From the NCBI GenBank assembly GCA_024362935.1, contig JANCRA010000001.1, forward strand, positions 51,247,501-51,311,500: a stretch of DNA of 64,000 nucleotides, written 5' to 3'. This stretch comes from Setophaga petechia. Lineage: Eukaryota; Chordata; Aves; Passeriformes; Parulidae. The notes below the pieces were generated by a model. The model made no database searches, had not been told where the DNA came from, and was given only the letters and a program-made list of their open reading frames with translations. The translations under genes and the position numbers were made by a program. Each line of letters begins with the position of its first letter. The stretch's first letter is position 1. Shown here one piece after another: positions 1 through 12,518 of the stretch.

Positions 1-1052
1 TTTATTCATTACAATTCCGCAGCAGTGCCAAAAGACACCATAAAGCCAAATAACACAACAGTTATAAATCTTTCTCCCTGAAGCAATGATAGGCACTTGA
101 GATACGATTTGCCAGTCCTTGTAAATGTGTAGGACTACAGCACTTCCATTTTATTCTGGGATTCAGTCCAGTGGTCAGTGACAGGTGATCCAATCTAGAT
201 CTCTCATCACTCTAATGTCATTTTACTTCTTCCACCTGTGTGTGGCTTAAGAATGCTCCCCAGCAAAAAGCAATGCAGACTGTACCCAACCAAAGTGAGA
301 CCTTAAAACTGAGGGTGGCTCATGTCATCTCCATGACTCTACCTTCTCAGCTCTTGTGTCTAGCAGGGGTGAAAATGGTGAGATGAAATGGTTTCTTCTT
401 TGTTTCTGTCACAGTAGGGCAATTTGTCCAGTCTGCCCACCACAGGCTATTTCTGCTGGTGGCTGCACAGGGAGGAGAATGACACAGTAACCAAAAAAGA
501 GCTCAAAGCACCATGCAGGCTGGTCCTGCTCTTCCATCCTCCACCAAATTTCAAGCAATGATAGCCTCCCTTCCAGATGACTCTGCAAGCTATCAGGATT
601 CAAAGCTGTGGTTGTTTCTGTCATGCCTGGTTGGCTTTAAACTGATGTACCACTTAATTGCAAAAAGCACTGGCAGAAAGCAAGCTACCTTCAGTTTCTT
701 GGCCTTGTTTCTCAGTGTTATTTAGATTCCAAATAGGCACTTGATGGCACAGCCAAAAATATAAAGAGGAGATAACTGTGATTTTGACCACCTTCCATGA
801 AGCATTCCTGACTGGGTTAATGTTCTGCACAGAAACCTATCTCTCATTTCCTAGATGGATTTTACTCCTTTGCTAAAGAAACTGCAGAAGAATCCCCTAT
901 GTGTCATTGAAATCCTGAAAATGAAGCCAAAAGTAATTTGAAGGATGAATAGGGGTTGTGGATAGGGGTATTCTTTCTCTCACAACTTTCCTGATATAAT
1001 TTTCTACTCTGCCACAGCTATTTTATTTTTCATCTCCAGTTTTTTCTAACAG
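1..1052 (+). other. TECRL intron, 3' portion (upstream of the first visible exon)
   Basis: I see no coding exon here. The preceding exon should end on the first base of a Glu codon and encode the segment before EYTG, and no matching frame followed by a donor was found. The intron ends in a pyrimidine-rich stretch and CTAACAG at 1046-1052, with a second possible AG (CTCCAG) at 1034-1039 that would not keep the reading frame. No repeat was recognised. Confidence 0.7.
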
Positions 1053-1155
1053 AATACACTGGGCCTCTTCTCATATATCTGCTCTTCTACATTCGCCTCT
1101 CGACTATTTATGATCAAGTGGAAAGCAGGAAGAACTTCCGCCACCCAGTGGTTCA
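1053..1155 (+). CDS. TECRL: TECRL exon (probably exon 5): membrane segment [13 protein letters not shown]
   Basis: This 103-base exon is entered with two bases of a split Glu codon after CTAACAG and leaves with CA of a split His codon before GTAAGT, a consensus donor. It encodes [20 protein letters not shown] followed by a charged loop that ends in HPVVH. The first 16 or so residues form a hydrophobic membrane helix typical of the family. The TGP and HxVVH landmarks are shared with TECR. Confidence 0.95.
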
Positions 1156-4100
1156 GTAAGTGACACTTGTGGGAATTATCTTCCTGGATCATGAGAAACC
1201 AAAGGGATGGATATTGCATTTCCAGAGCTGAGGATGTTACAGGGGGTATGAGGCTGCCTGCCTCATGTCAGATTCTGTTATTACCAGTAGCTGTGTGTTA
1301 TTTTAGCAGCACTCATAAGCTTGACCAAAAATGGGATCCCAGCAATGAATCACCATGGAGATGCAGTGTTTTCCTCAAATACTTTGACATCAAGTCAGGA
1401 AGTGAAATAATAATCACAGTTGGCAGTAACCCAAAGTCATGCTTGACAGAGAAGACAAGACTTCAGGTGCCCCCTTCCCATTGCCTCAAAGCCCATTCCT
1501 GCTCTTGAGATGAGCAGCATCAGCATCCAGCACAGAAGATAACTACCCCCACAATAGCTCCCACCTAGGCACAGGAAGGAGGAAATTCAACAGGTGTGCA
1601 TGTCATGAGTCAGGTCAAGAAACTCAAAAGAAGCATCTCTACAGGACGGAGGTTGAATGCACCAGGCAGCCTGGGAACTTTCACACTTAAAGGAACTTTC
1701 CTTCAGTGGAATTGTCCCCATGCTGGTTGATTAGTGCTTGGCAGAAGGGTGACAAGTGATCAAGGAAAGCCTGTCACCTGCATAAGCTGGACCACTCATA
1801 GGAGGGTACACAGGCACCTAGGAGGCTTAAGGACTGTACAGCTTTCCCACACACTTCTTCCGCACTGTGACTGCAGAATCAGGGGAACTGGTACAGCAGA
1901 GAAATACAGTGAGTAATAATGCTATTTACAGATGGAGGAACAGGCACTTGGAGAGACATTAAGGGAGTTAGTGGAGCTGGGAATGAGAACACAGAATAAT
2001 TGAATTCAAATCCAGAGCTGTAAGATACTTGTCTTCCTTCTCTTGTGCATATGCTTAAAAGGAGAGAGTTTCTGGCAGCACAGAAGAACCTGCAATGCCT
2101 TTGCCTTCTTTTAGGTGGGCAAGGGTTGTGCAGAATCCTGCCAGTGACCAGTCTTTAATGGGTTCATCTGAGGTCCCCATCCTAAGCCAAATTAATTTAA
2201 AAATTTCCAGCAAAGCTGGAGATTTGCTCCAGGCTTTGGATGAGTTGTTAATTGTTCGAAATTCTCTTAGCTCAACTCTCTCTGGTTTAATTACTTTGAA
2301 ATTGTTTAATCTTTGACTTTAGCTACTATACACAATGCGTAATAAAATTATTTCAGAATTCACATGCTGAAAAACACTTTTCATTTATGTCTTATAATTG
2401 GTTTGCAGCAAGAAGGGCTATGGTAGTACAGTAAATGTAACCAAGATAAAATGCCATCAGGAATCACTCCTGACATTTGTTTCTGAAACTCAATCACTAG
2501 GAGCTGCAGCTCATTCTCAGAAGCAAATCAGCAATGCCTGTTATTGTTTCATAATCCTCCTCAAAAGAGAATCAATATAATAATTTCTACCACAAGTGCT
2601 TCATTTCTTTATAACAGGCAACTAAAAAGCCATCAGAATGGATTAACTTGCAACAAAATCTCATTTTGCGTCCGCAAGGAAATGAAACACAAACTATCTC
2701 CATGCAGCTACTTGAGCTGGCAAAGGACAAGGAAACCATTCAGAAGATATTCAGAATGTTTTTAAATGTCAGACACATCCTACAGGAGCATTAAGGTGGC
2801 CTTAAAACGTGGGAGACATCTTTTGGAAAGGCGCATCAGACGCCTGGCTGTACACACAGCTGTCCTGTCTAAATGTCTTGTCAGGACTATGTATCATATT
2901 CAGAGCTCCAGGAGCTCTTTTTATTTCAAGGCTAGTAAAAATAAGTTGCTTCCCTGCAAAATGCAAGCAACTTTGTCTAACACTGAAAATTATTCCATTA
3001 ATCTTTGGTTCCAGATGCTTCAATTAAGACAATATCTTAAATCCCACAATTTTAATGTCACTGCAGTTTTGGGATATTAGTTCTTATTCCTTTCACGACA
3101 TTAACTGTGAAGTAATAAAAAGAATCTATCACTTACCTTAATTTCCTTTTTTTCTCTCTTGCAGCTTGGCCTGCTTCTGTCACTGTTTACACTACATCAG
3201 ACATCTTCTGGAGACATTATTTGTTCACAAGTTTTCGGAAGGGCACACTCCTCTGAAAAACATGATAAAGGTGACAATATTTTCATCATCTTGTGTAAGA
3301 GAGAATATCCTCATATCAAAGCAGTCCTTGGAAGAAGATAGGGAAATAAAAATTAATTTATTTTGTAGCTCCAGGAATTATGTTTAGTGAAAATACAGGT
3401 AACAGGACAGATTTCAGGACCATGTCTCCAAGGACATAAATTGAAATCAATGTCCATTTTTGCTCCTGTATGTAAATGTCCACTTTGACTCATTCACCCA
3501 AGGGGTTGATTGTCAAGTCCGGGTTATTTTTCAGACTCAGTACTATTTTATGGTGATAGCTGCTGCTGCAACATCTAGCACTGTTGACAGAAATCATACA
3601 CTGCTTCCTTGGTGCAGTATAAATACAGAGCAAGAAACAGCCTTGTGCTAGGGAGTGAAAATCAAATTACAAGTAGGAAAAAAACATTCTCCTTCTATAG
3701 GTGGAGGCCTCAGGCAGGAGACACTGAGCTGGCCAGGTCTTCTCTCTCCCAAAGTCTCCTGAATTTCAACAGTGTGTCATTACTCACAGGCCTTCTTTTA
3801 TTTTACACACTCTGTCTTGGCCATTTTGTACCACCCCTCCATCCCATTCAGTGTGATATAAAGACCCTCCCTTTAAACATTTAGGATTTTGGTGAAGGAG
3901 ATTAACACATGGCTATGACACAGGGCTTCACTTTTACTCTTGCTTGTTTTGTGTGGTTTAGTGTTCTGTTTGTCTTGCTCTATCTTGCTTGGAAATGCTG
4001 AATTTCAGGTACAGTAACAGCTCAGCTGTGTTAAGCAGCCCTAGTCTTTTCATAGCACTGCTCATGGAAATGTAATCTTCTGCTGTAAAATCAAAAAAGG

Positions 4101-7100
4101 AGAAGATAAGTGCCAATTCCTACCACAGGAATAAAATAACACAATAATAAAAATGTCTACACTGTGTCCTCAATTTTTTTTAAACTGAATTCACAGCAAC
4201 TTAGAAAGATTCTAAGGCTCACAAGCAACTGCAAAGCCTTTCAGTGGTCACCCAGGTTTTGCACTTGGCAGAATTTATACTTTGAAAGTTACAGTTTGCA
4301 CTTCCTTATTGCCCTTTCAAAAAATTATCTGTCTGTTCCAGGGCTGTGCCTTTTACTGGGGATTCACATCCTGGATTGCATACTACATCAACCACCCACG
4401 GTACACGCCGCCATGTAGGTATGGGTAGGACACAAAACCGACAAACTCGCTCCGAAAAAGTCTTTGCCATGTAACCTGAAGTTCTCCAAAATCAAGAAAT
4501 GGGTCCCACATTAAAGCATATGACTGATCCAGCCAGAAATTAGTCTTTGCTCCCTGTCAGGAGGAAGATTGTTGTGTTGGAAGCAACTCTGCTTTGTGCC
4601 CCTGAATGTTCGTGCCTGATCAGCGATGGTCAATCGCTGCCCAGTTTACAAACAGGACATTTTGGACAAGCAGAGAAAACACAATGATCAATATATTTTG
4701 CTCCTCTTCACAACATTTGTATTAAAGAAGGCAGGAGAGAAATAGAAATGGTTCCATTTTTTTCTTGGAGGAGATATTTACTTGCTAAAGATACATCCTT
4801 TTCATGAAAATTAGGGTTTTGGTTATTTTTTTTCCCCCTGAAAAACCAGTAAAAATCCATCACATACTGCTGATAACACAAAGATTATTTTAAAAAAAAA
4901 TTTATTTCATCCATCATTTTGTTCCCTCTCATCATATTTTATTTTTGCACTGCTGTTTCTTCATTTTTTTCCTGTTTTCTCTGTGCACTTTTGCTTCTTT
5001 TGAGAATAATTGGCACAGGTTTTATATTCTGCTCCTTACTTTCCTTGTTATACCTTAGTCTTTCTTTTCTTCTGTATCTCAGATTTATACATGAACTTTG
5101 GGGGAAAAGTGTTTGCTTTGCCATTTTTATTTACACTTAGTTAAATTGCTAAGTTTTTTCTATCAGAAATTTCTCCTAGATGACACTTGCTTTTCTTTCA
5201 AACTAGCACAAATGTTGTATTTCAAAATTATGTGATTCATTGAATGACAGTTGTACTTGGTGTGGCTTTAACAACAATGCTGCAAACAATGCAGAAACTT
5301 CCCTAGACACGGTTTTTAGTAGTCTGGGCTATCAAATCAATAAGTGCAGCTTCTTTATAGGGGAAACTCTTTGTTCAAGACACAAAAGAGGAAACATCCA
5401 GAAGAAATATTTCTAATTGCCTGCCACTGCCTTAAAATGTCTTTGGCAGCACAGAGGAGTCCTGTGCCAGCCAGGAGAAAGGAGTTCTCAAAACTAAAGG
5501 CTTGATGAGACATGGCCAAGGCCAAGTGAGGTATGTACACGTGATCTGGGTCCCCCAGCCATGACCAAGGTTTACCTGGGAATTGTAAACCTTTGGAGAT
5601 GAACATGGCAGAGCCCTACACTGGTTTGGGGACAACCAGAAAAAGGAGGGGGCAGCCAGGTGGAAGGTAAAATTTACAAATATTAAATGTATTTCTTGCA
5701 TGACTGTGAAGCAGGTAGTGGCTGTGTAGTAAAGCCTCACTATTGCCTCACTACTAAAGTAAAAAGAAGATAATGGATAGGTTATGAATTGAGTTTTCTG
5801 CTTGTGGAAGTAGAAGGGTCTGTGGATAAGGCTGCAATTCTCAGCCTCATTTTGACACTGGCCTTCATTCCACTCCCCTCCTTGCCTTTTTAAGGGATTC
5901 ACCACCAGCTGCTTTGACAAAACATTTGAATATATGAATCTGGCAAATACTAAAAAACGTTGGCTAAAAACTGCCTTGAGATCAGTGGTGTAAAACTGAC
6001 ATTTCTAGAGTGCTGTTACTGGTTGTATTGTCTTCATATTGTGTGTGATAATATCCAATCTCTCTGCAGAGCCTGTCAGGAAAGAAGCATTTCTGCTCCT
6101 CAGCACTAGATTAATTTCATCCATAGCAAACCATGTGCATACCGTAAAATGCAATTTATGATTTCATTCTGTTTTCTAGCATTTGGCCACAAACAAGTTT
6201 CTTACGCTGCTCTTGCCTTTCTGGTATGTACAAAAATGAAGTTTAATTTATGATGATGGAATAGGATTAACTCACAATTTAGCAAAATGCAGCAATGCTT
6301 CTGTGCACTTGTGTGTATAAATACATATAAGTCCATATCCACAGCCTTGTGTACTTTGACTGGATTCAGTACTAATCTATTAATGTTTCTCAGTCAGGAA
6401 GTGTCCTACTAATATTTATGTACACAGAGTTTAAACTGAAGTACTGTATTTGAGAGCTGTGAGACCATCATCAGCATGATTACTACTGGTAATTGTGTTA
6501 GAACACCAATATTTAGACAGACTGAGCCTTGTAATTCTTAAAACACTGAAGAATTATGTATCAAGCAGACTTTGCAATAGTTCAGTGTACCCTGAACAAC
6601 TTACATAAACAGCTATTAAAAATTATAGAAATAAACCCGTCCAGATTGGAAAAAAACAATTTGGGATAAACCAAGGGAAAGTGTAGGTGATGAAGGATGG
6701 CTGAGACTACCCAACCTGCTGTTTGAACGTAACTTTATAGTGAGCCAGAGGCTTGGTAAGAAGTTCTCATGGAAATGTGTATCCTCTCTGGCCTCTGGAA
6801 CTGCTGAGCCAGAGCCAAAGCATCCTCTTTGAAAATCCAATACAAATCAGTTTCCAGAAATATGACAGGGTGATTGGACAATAATATGTCTAGGCTCCTT
6901 CAGGCAAACACTATTCAGAAAAACATCCATAAACTCATTAGCAATATTTAAATGCTTTTGTAAATTGGGACCCTTAAAGGTCACAGTTTTGGCAATGTTG
7001 GTCTCTGGGTCTGTCCATGCAGTTTGTGGCTTTTCTTGCTCTTACAAGGTACAGCAAAGACAAGAAAAATACCTCCATGAAGAAGTTCACACACTCCATG

Positions 7101-10100
7101 GTGCTGTAGAGCCAAAAGCAATAGCCCAGTACTGCAGAGACAGGAGGCTGTGGGACTGGCAGCCAGCAGTACCCCCAGACCCTTGCTCTGTGCACCCTTC
7201 CCAGGCTCAGGGTGTTTGAATCCAAGCAAACTGCTTGCCTGAATATTCAGTGCTGCCAGCAAAACTAGTCCTCATCAAAGTCTCTGCTTAGAGAAAGCCT
7301 TCTTTTCCTTTGAAACATCCTTCCCTGCATCAATGGAATGTGCCCTGCAAGGAAAATGCTGCCATCAAGCAAAGGGATGAGTCCTGTTGGGGGTGTTTGC
7401 TATAAAATATGTCAATCCCCTTAAGATCTGCATCAGCACCTGGTCTAGGCTCTGAATTCTTACAGCTCTTTTGAGAGCTCCCTACCCATGGAAACTCAAG
7501 ACCTGTCCCTTTGAGATCTCGTGTTGGCAGATTCCCAGACAAAGAATTTAAAACATCAACATAGAAAATAAAATAATTTGAGCTGTTTTCACAGGTTTCT
7601 AAAACATATGAATAAAATATTTGGAAAATTTATATTTTTTTTTACCCTCTTTTAAGTCTTGTGTTTATTACACATCCTGATTTAAGTGTATACATCTGCA
7701 GCTGCTGTAAACAACAGTACTGAGTAATATGAAGAATTTCTGCAGGTCCTCCTGGAAGATTCTCATGTTTAGAGAAATTAAGCTTTGCGGGGATGCTTTT
7801 CTCATAGGGCATACTTGGAATATAAAGAGGGGAAACGGTGTCTAGGCTTCAATATTTTACAGTTGTAAACAGCTTCAGCTTTTTCTCTGCTGTTTCCTGC
7901 TGCCCCACATTTTATATATGATAAACTGAGGACTAGCTTAAATTTAGCATGTAGAACATTAGCAGTCACATGTCTAAAGAGGAACATAAGAGTTAATCAC
8001 AGCAGAATGCAGCTGCAGAGTCAAAGGTAAGCCAATAAAAAATCCCTGCAGAAATGCCTTTAGCTTGTTTTACTTAGAATTAGTAGGGGTTAATTATAGT
8101 GTGTGAATATCTCTTGCTCTACAATACTATAGACATCTCATTAGCTATAGTGTTTTACAAAACCACTTCTAGCCAAAAAATCTATTTCTTTAAAATAATA
8201 GCAATCAGAAAAAACAAGTCCTGTTCCCAGGTCATAATTGGAAGTATGTAAATTAAAATTATGTCCATTGCTATGCTTAGAGTTATAGCTTCTGATATGG
8301 TGTTTTATAATGGAATTTCATTTTCTGGCTATTTAGTGTTTTACATCTGGTATTTATAGTAGAGAATTGTCAGTTAGTTGGAATTAAAAGAATTTAAAAG
8401 GACAACAGGACTTGAACTGTAACTACCTATCCATGCAGAATAACAACTAATAACAGATCTATTTATGAATAAACCTGATTTAAATCTTCCAAAAAAACTC
8501 CACAAAAATCTCTGCCAAAAAGGAGAAAATTCTTCAACAATTCTTTTATCTACAATATTCTTTCAGGTAATAGCACATTTCAATATAAAATGAAATTACA
8601 TATTTCTTTCAATTAGCTTCTACAAAAATTTGTTACGGATGACTTTCAGAATTGACTTAAAAATGACAGTTGAAGTTCTTCCTTTTTAGTATTAATTTTG
8701 TAACTTTGCACTTTTAACATCTCTAGCTTTTAACATTTTCTTTTTTATTTTAATTTCTTAAAAATTTTTGACCCTTGCAAGATATAGAATGATAAATTAT
8801 ATAAGAAAATGCAACTTTTTAACGCTGCATTTTTTCAATTTGAGAGGCTAAATCAGTCTTCAAATCCAGAAAGTAACAAAAAAGTTCAATTCAGCCTGAG
8901 CTTGAACTGTATACACCATTTTAGTTTTCTTCACAGAGTAGGGGAAAAATTAAAAACATAAAATTACATAGTTATGATGACAGGTTATCTTCTTCATGAA
9001 TTTAAACTGATTTTCCTACAGTTCCCATTTTAAATATGGGCAAATATTGATTTTCATTCTTCAGCAGTCGCAACTGATGAAGTATTGAAGGGCTGAAGCA
9101 AACCTGAAATCAGCCTGTGCTGCAGGCTGTATAACCAAATGGAGAGAAATGGTACTGCTACCAGAGGTTTGAAATACCTAAATGTTAGAGACCAGCTTTG
9201 AGAAATTGGTTATGGCTGGAAATGGCATAACCAGAGAATTCCAGAACCAGGAACAGGACTGGCTCCCTTCCTTTATCAATCCCTGACTACTGTCCATTTG
9301 CCCAGTCTACCAAAGATTACTGCTTTTTTTAATCACCCTTATTTGCCTTCCTGTTCTGCTGAACACCTTTGAAAGCACATGTAGGAAGAGGGGCAGGGAC
9401 ATTAACCCATGACATCTTTACAAAACCAGAGGTCAGCTTTTCACCTGCTTCTTTGCAGCTTGGATTAAATCCAGAAAAAAAATCAAGAAAAGCATCTTGA
9501 TGGATTCCTTAGAACCAGGGAATCTCCCCAGGAGCAAACACGTTGCACGTGCTGGGCATGGGAACCCCACTGAAGGCCAGGCTGCACAGAGCTCTGTGGA
9601 GATGTTCCAGGGGCTTTCACTCAGTGTTTTCCACAATGTTCACTGGACACTCGTGTGGTGACAGAGATCACAGGCTGTTTTTTTGGAAAACATATTTCCT
9701 GGATACAGAGACCGAGTTGTAACGGGGAGGGTTCTGGTTATGCACTGTACTCACAGCCTTTTAGGCATAAGACTTAAAATATGTTTTTAATGTCTTGCAG
9801 ATGTGTGAAGCTGGAAATCACTTTATCAACGTAGCTTTAGCTCACCAAACAAATTCAGGTCTGTCTTTGTTTCCTGTTCCTTAACCTATCCATCTTCTGC
9901 AGCTGTACAGTAATTTATGTACCTACAGCCATTGAATAAAGAAAGATGAAGTAGTAACCATGCCATTGGTCTAACACCTTCAAAATTTGTGACAAGGAAA
10001 CATTAGCAGCTCTGCTGTTGTTTCAAAACTTATAGCAAATTTATCTTAATTAGACACAACTGCAATTTAAATATGGATTTGAGTGCTGAAGTTCTTTAAG

Positions 10101-12518
10101 CATGCTGGTGACTGACATCAATGCATTTAATTTTAAATAAATCTCAAAAACTTCTAAACTACATCACAGAGGTTTTAGACACATTCATCTCAGGCAAAGA
10201 TGTACATGCATATATTCAAATACAAAGAGACAGACTCATGAATACTTACACAGCGTATATATGTGATCCTAACAGGTTGGGGTTTCTGCATTTTTGTGTC
10301 ATGAGAATAAAGTTTATGCAATATATACCGGAAAGTAAAATATGTTTCCAGACACTAATAGTGTAATTTCCCCACTAGAACACTCTATTAAAGAAAATAC
10401 CACAGTATGATCAACTTCACACACAGAAGTCAATTTCTATTCTGGAATGTTTTCATGCACTGTGGTTAGGAAACTGCTTATATTATTTCTTGCAAGGGGC
10501 TTAATTCAGCTTAAAAGCAGAAAGAGCCAAAGAATTGATTTAAGTTGTTTCTCACTGGGATAAATACAGCTTTTGCTATCTCAAAAGATTTCACTGAAAC
10601 TTCTAACAGGTTGTATCCTGAGAGCATTGGCCCAGGCAATTGCTGTTACATAGGCAGGCTGTGGTAAGGCTCAGCTTCCTTCTCCCTGGATTGAAACTGG
10701 TTCTGATTTTCCCCAACCTTTTTTTTTCCCCTTTCACAAGGAAATAGAACCTGTTTTCCAAGTCCAACCTACAACCCCTTCACGTGGCTCTTCCTGCTGG
10801 TATCCTGTCCCAACTATACATACGAGGTATATGACTTTCTTCTGCTTATGTGCAAAGGGTAGGTGGGTACTGTTTCAGCCTTTGTCTGCAGAAAATCTGC
10901 AACACCTCCACGCAGTTTCCTCTGCACATCCATCCTCGTGCTTTGTATGTCAGAGTCTCCTTGCTCCCACAAACATTTCTCCACCACCTCCTCTTCCCTC
11001 ACATCACTACCACATGGATATTTCCTTCCACCACAGTCTCCCCAGTGATCTAAAGATTTACCACCCATCTCTTCATTCCATCCAGCACACTGGGGGGTTA
11101 ATTTCTTACTATTTTTCCTCTCCCATTTCCAGTACAAGTACCACACTCTTTTTCCATGGGGAGCTTTTGAAAACTTGCCATTTTTCTTTACATAAAATAT
11201 AGAACTAACCGTGCCTTTTTCTTTGCAACAGGCTGGGTCTTGGATTAGTTTTACGGTGATGACACAAACTCTGCCAGGTAAGTTTGAAACAGAATGAAGA
11301 CAGCATTTAAAGTGTTTGTGGAAGAGAATTCTAGAAATCTAAGATTTGCCAAAAAGTTTATAGTATATGAAATATTTCCATCAAATTTGCCATATGAGAT
11401 AAACCTCCAAGATGCTCGTAAGAGCAGCCTGCTTAGTGGAATTTGCAACTCTTCCTCAGTACTTTCCTGCATCCTTAGAAGACCTAAACCCTCACAAAAA
11501 TAGGGTGCTTGGAACTGAGCTATCCAAAACATTCATTTTTTAATTATTTTTCCATTTCAAAACAGAAACCTATAAAAACTACTTATAAGAAGTAGCCCCA
11601 CACAGCTTACAAATGAAAAAGAACGAATTTCAAAAGTGGGTTAAACTGCATCATGCAAAATATAAATTGAAATTTTGTTTGAAAAGATGAAATGTTCTTG
11701 TGTTTTAGGCTTTGGTATGAAAATTATCTGAAAGTCTGGGGACAATGTAGGGCTGTCCCTACAGTGGCAGGAGCAGAAACATATGCAGCACGCTCATCCT
11801 TGCTGTAATTGTCCCAGACATAGCTTGACTGGACACCACATGGATGTTTCTGATTAACCACCTCCACATTAATCAAAGGATAATGAATTTGCAAAATGAA
11901 AATGCAGTAAAATTATCCCCTATTTGGTGCCTATTTGTTGGATCTGGCAGCTACTGTCTGCTTGCTTTAGGGCTGAGCTCTCCCTCTACACAGCAGGGAG
12001 CTAGAGCACAGCTCCCTGTCACGGTTGGGAGCCAGAGGTAGAAACAAAGAAATGTTGTAGTTCAGAAGCAAACTAGAAATATGGTCGAGGGAGGTCATGG
12101 GTTGAGACAGCACCATGGCCAAAGAAGCCTTGTGATATATGGATTTATGGTGAAGTCAGAGGTGGTACATGGTGTGTCTAACAAATGTGAAGGTCATCTG
12201 TGTGAATTCTGAGGTGGAGGCTGAGCCTTGGGCTATGGTATATCAGCAACTGCCAGGCTGAGAGGAGCTGCTCTGTTACCTCTGCCTCCAGAAGAGACTG
12301 CAAATATTTGCATAAACCCTACTGCATCTTCAGAAACAGGCACTGAAAGTACACATGTGATCCTTTTTTTTAAATCTTTTTCTCTGCTAGTTGGCATCTT
12401 TGCTTTCCTAATGGTCATCCAGATGTCTCTGTGGGCCCAGAAGAAACACAAGCTGTATCTGAAGAGATTTTATCCAGAAGTGCGGAGAAAAGCAGCTATG
12501 ATCCCCATCATCTTCTGA
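1053..12518 (+). CDS. TECRL: TECRL, trans-2,3-enoyl-CoA reductase-like, 3' part (8 exons, 5' incomplete)
   Basis: Eight exons join in phase: 1053-1155, 3165-3270, 4342-4414, 6180-6223, 9801-9858, 10741-10826, 11232-11277 and 12391-12518. Together they give 644 coding bases, or 213 residues plus a stop. The product matches the C-terminal three fifths of the TECR/TECRL family: [61 protein letters not shown] and the tail AAMIPIIF. The residues [14 protein letters not shown] and SLWAQKKHK fit TECRL better than TECR. The family consists of multi-pass ER membrane proteins. TECR reduces trans-2-enoyl-CoA with NADPH in very-long-chain fatty acid elongation; TECRL is its heart- and muscle-enriched relative, linked in humans to catecholaminergic polymorphic ventricular tachycardia. 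No frameshift or internal stop is seen, so the gene looks functional. The N-terminal ubiquitin-like part lies upstream of the window. Human TECRL has 12 exons, so these are probably exons 5-12 (inference). Confidence 0.95.
1156..3164 (+). other. TECRL intron
   Basis: The intron has a consensus GTAAGT donor and a strong polypyrimidine tract ending in TTGCAG. The short open frames inside it match no family. No mobile element was recognised. Confidence 0.8.
3165..3270 (+). CDS. TECRL: TECRL exon (probably exon 6): [16 protein letters not shown]
   Basis: This 106-base exon completes the split His codon with its first base and then encodes 35 residues starting [12 protein letters not shown] and ending PLKNMIK. 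The motif HY-I-(K/R)-[10 protein letters not shown] is a hallmark of the TECR/TECRL family. The donor is GTGACA, a weak site. Counting back from the stop against the 363-residue human protein, the AGA codon at 3199-3201 falls at residue 196, the position of the human disease variant Arg196Gln. Confidence 0.96.
3271..4341 (+). other. TECRL intron
   Basis: The intron is about 1.1 kb and AT-rich, with donor GTGACA and acceptor TTCCAG. No gene or repeat was recognised within it. Confidence 0.8.
4342..4414 (+). CDS. TECRL: TECRL exon (probably exon 7): [24 protein letters not shown]
   Basis: This 73-base exon begins in phase 0 after TTCCAG and ends with one base of a Ser codon before GTAGGT. It encodes 24 residues, including the membrane segment [13 protein letters not shown] and the NHPRYTPP motif. 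TECR carries the near-identical YYINHPLYTPP. Confidence 0.96.
4415..6179 (+). other. TECRL intron
   Basis: The intron is about 1.8 kb. It carries a 162-codon open frame on the - strand (5432-5920) that resembles no family and has no splice or promoter context, so I treat it as chance. The acceptor is TTTTCTAG. A poly-A/T-rich tract lies at 4890-4920. Confidence 0.75.
6180..6223 (+). CDS. TECRL: TECRL exon (probably exon 8), 44 bases
   Basis: This very short exon lies between TTTCTAG and GTATGT. It completes a Ser codon and encodes [14 protein letters not shown]. Its position directly after TPP and before CEAGN fixes the assignment, since TECR has TYGAQQVKLALAIFVICQ at this place. The phase matches both neighbours. 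Confidence 0.92.
6224..9800 (+). other. TECRL intron, the longest in the window
   Basis: The intron is about 3.6 kb and very AT-rich, especially 7550-9010. Its donor is GTATGT and its acceptor GTCTTGCAG. No coding exon or recognisable transposable element was seen. Confidence 0.75.
9801..9858 (+). CDS. TECRL: TECRL exon (probably exon 9): [19 protein letters not shown]
   Basis: This 58-base exon starts in phase 0 after CTTGCAG and ends with one base of a Gly codon before GTCTGT, a weak donor. [10 protein letters not shown] is specific to TECRL; TECR has CQLGNFSIH here. This supports the paralogue call. Confidence 0.95.
9859..10740 (+). other. TECRL intron
   Basis: The intron is about 0.9 kb, with a T-rich tract before the acceptor CACAAG. 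No gene or repeat was recognised. Confidence 0.8.
10741..10826 (+). CDS. TECRL: TECRL exon (probably exon 10): [18 protein letters not shown]
   Basis: This 86-base exon encodes [16 protein letters not shown] and then [13 protein letters not shown]. It holds the most conserved block of the TECR/steroid-5-alpha-reductase superfamily, in which the Tyr-Glu pair and surrounding polar residues line the NADPH and substrate pocket (family knowledge). It completes the split Gly codon and ends in phase 0 before GTATAT. Confidence 0.97.
10827..11231 (+). other. TECRL intron
   Basis: The intron is about 0.4 kb, with donor GTATAT and acceptor GCAACAG. The first half is C- and T-rich and produces overlapping open frames on both strands, which I treat as shadows. 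Confidence 0.8.
11232..11277 (+). CDS. TECRL: TECRL exon (probably exon 11), 46 bases: [15 protein letters not shown]
   Basis: This short exon after AACAG encodes [15 protein letters not shown] and ends with the first base of a Val codon before the consensus donor GTAAGT. The GSWI-F--MTQ-LP pattern is common to TECR and TECRL. Human TECRL has Ile-Gly at the start where this copy has Ala-Gly. Confidence 0.95.
11278..12390 (+). other. TECRL last intron
   Basis: The intron is about 1.1 kb, with donor GTAAGT and a long pyrimidine tract ending in CTGCTAG. No gene or repeat was recognised. Confidence 0.8.
12391..12518 (+). CDS. TECRL: TECRL terminal coding exon with stop
   Basis: This 128-base exon completes the Val codon and encodes the last membrane helix ([16 protein letters not shown]), then the basic cytosolic tail [20 protein letters not shown] and IPIIF, and stops at TGA 12516-12518. 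The ending matches the family pattern of a Met-Ile-Pro plus hydrophobic residues at the C terminus. The tail carries several Lys and Arg residues, as ER membrane proteins often do. Confidence 0.97.

Noticed and set aside
1..1052. Search for the preceding TECRL exon
   Set aside because: No frame encodes the expected segment before EYTG with a matching donor, so that exon is taken to lie upstream of the window.
5432..5920. 162-codon open frame on the - strand inside a TECRL intron
   Set aside because: There is no recognisable domain, it overlaps another equally open frame, and it lies antisense in an intron.
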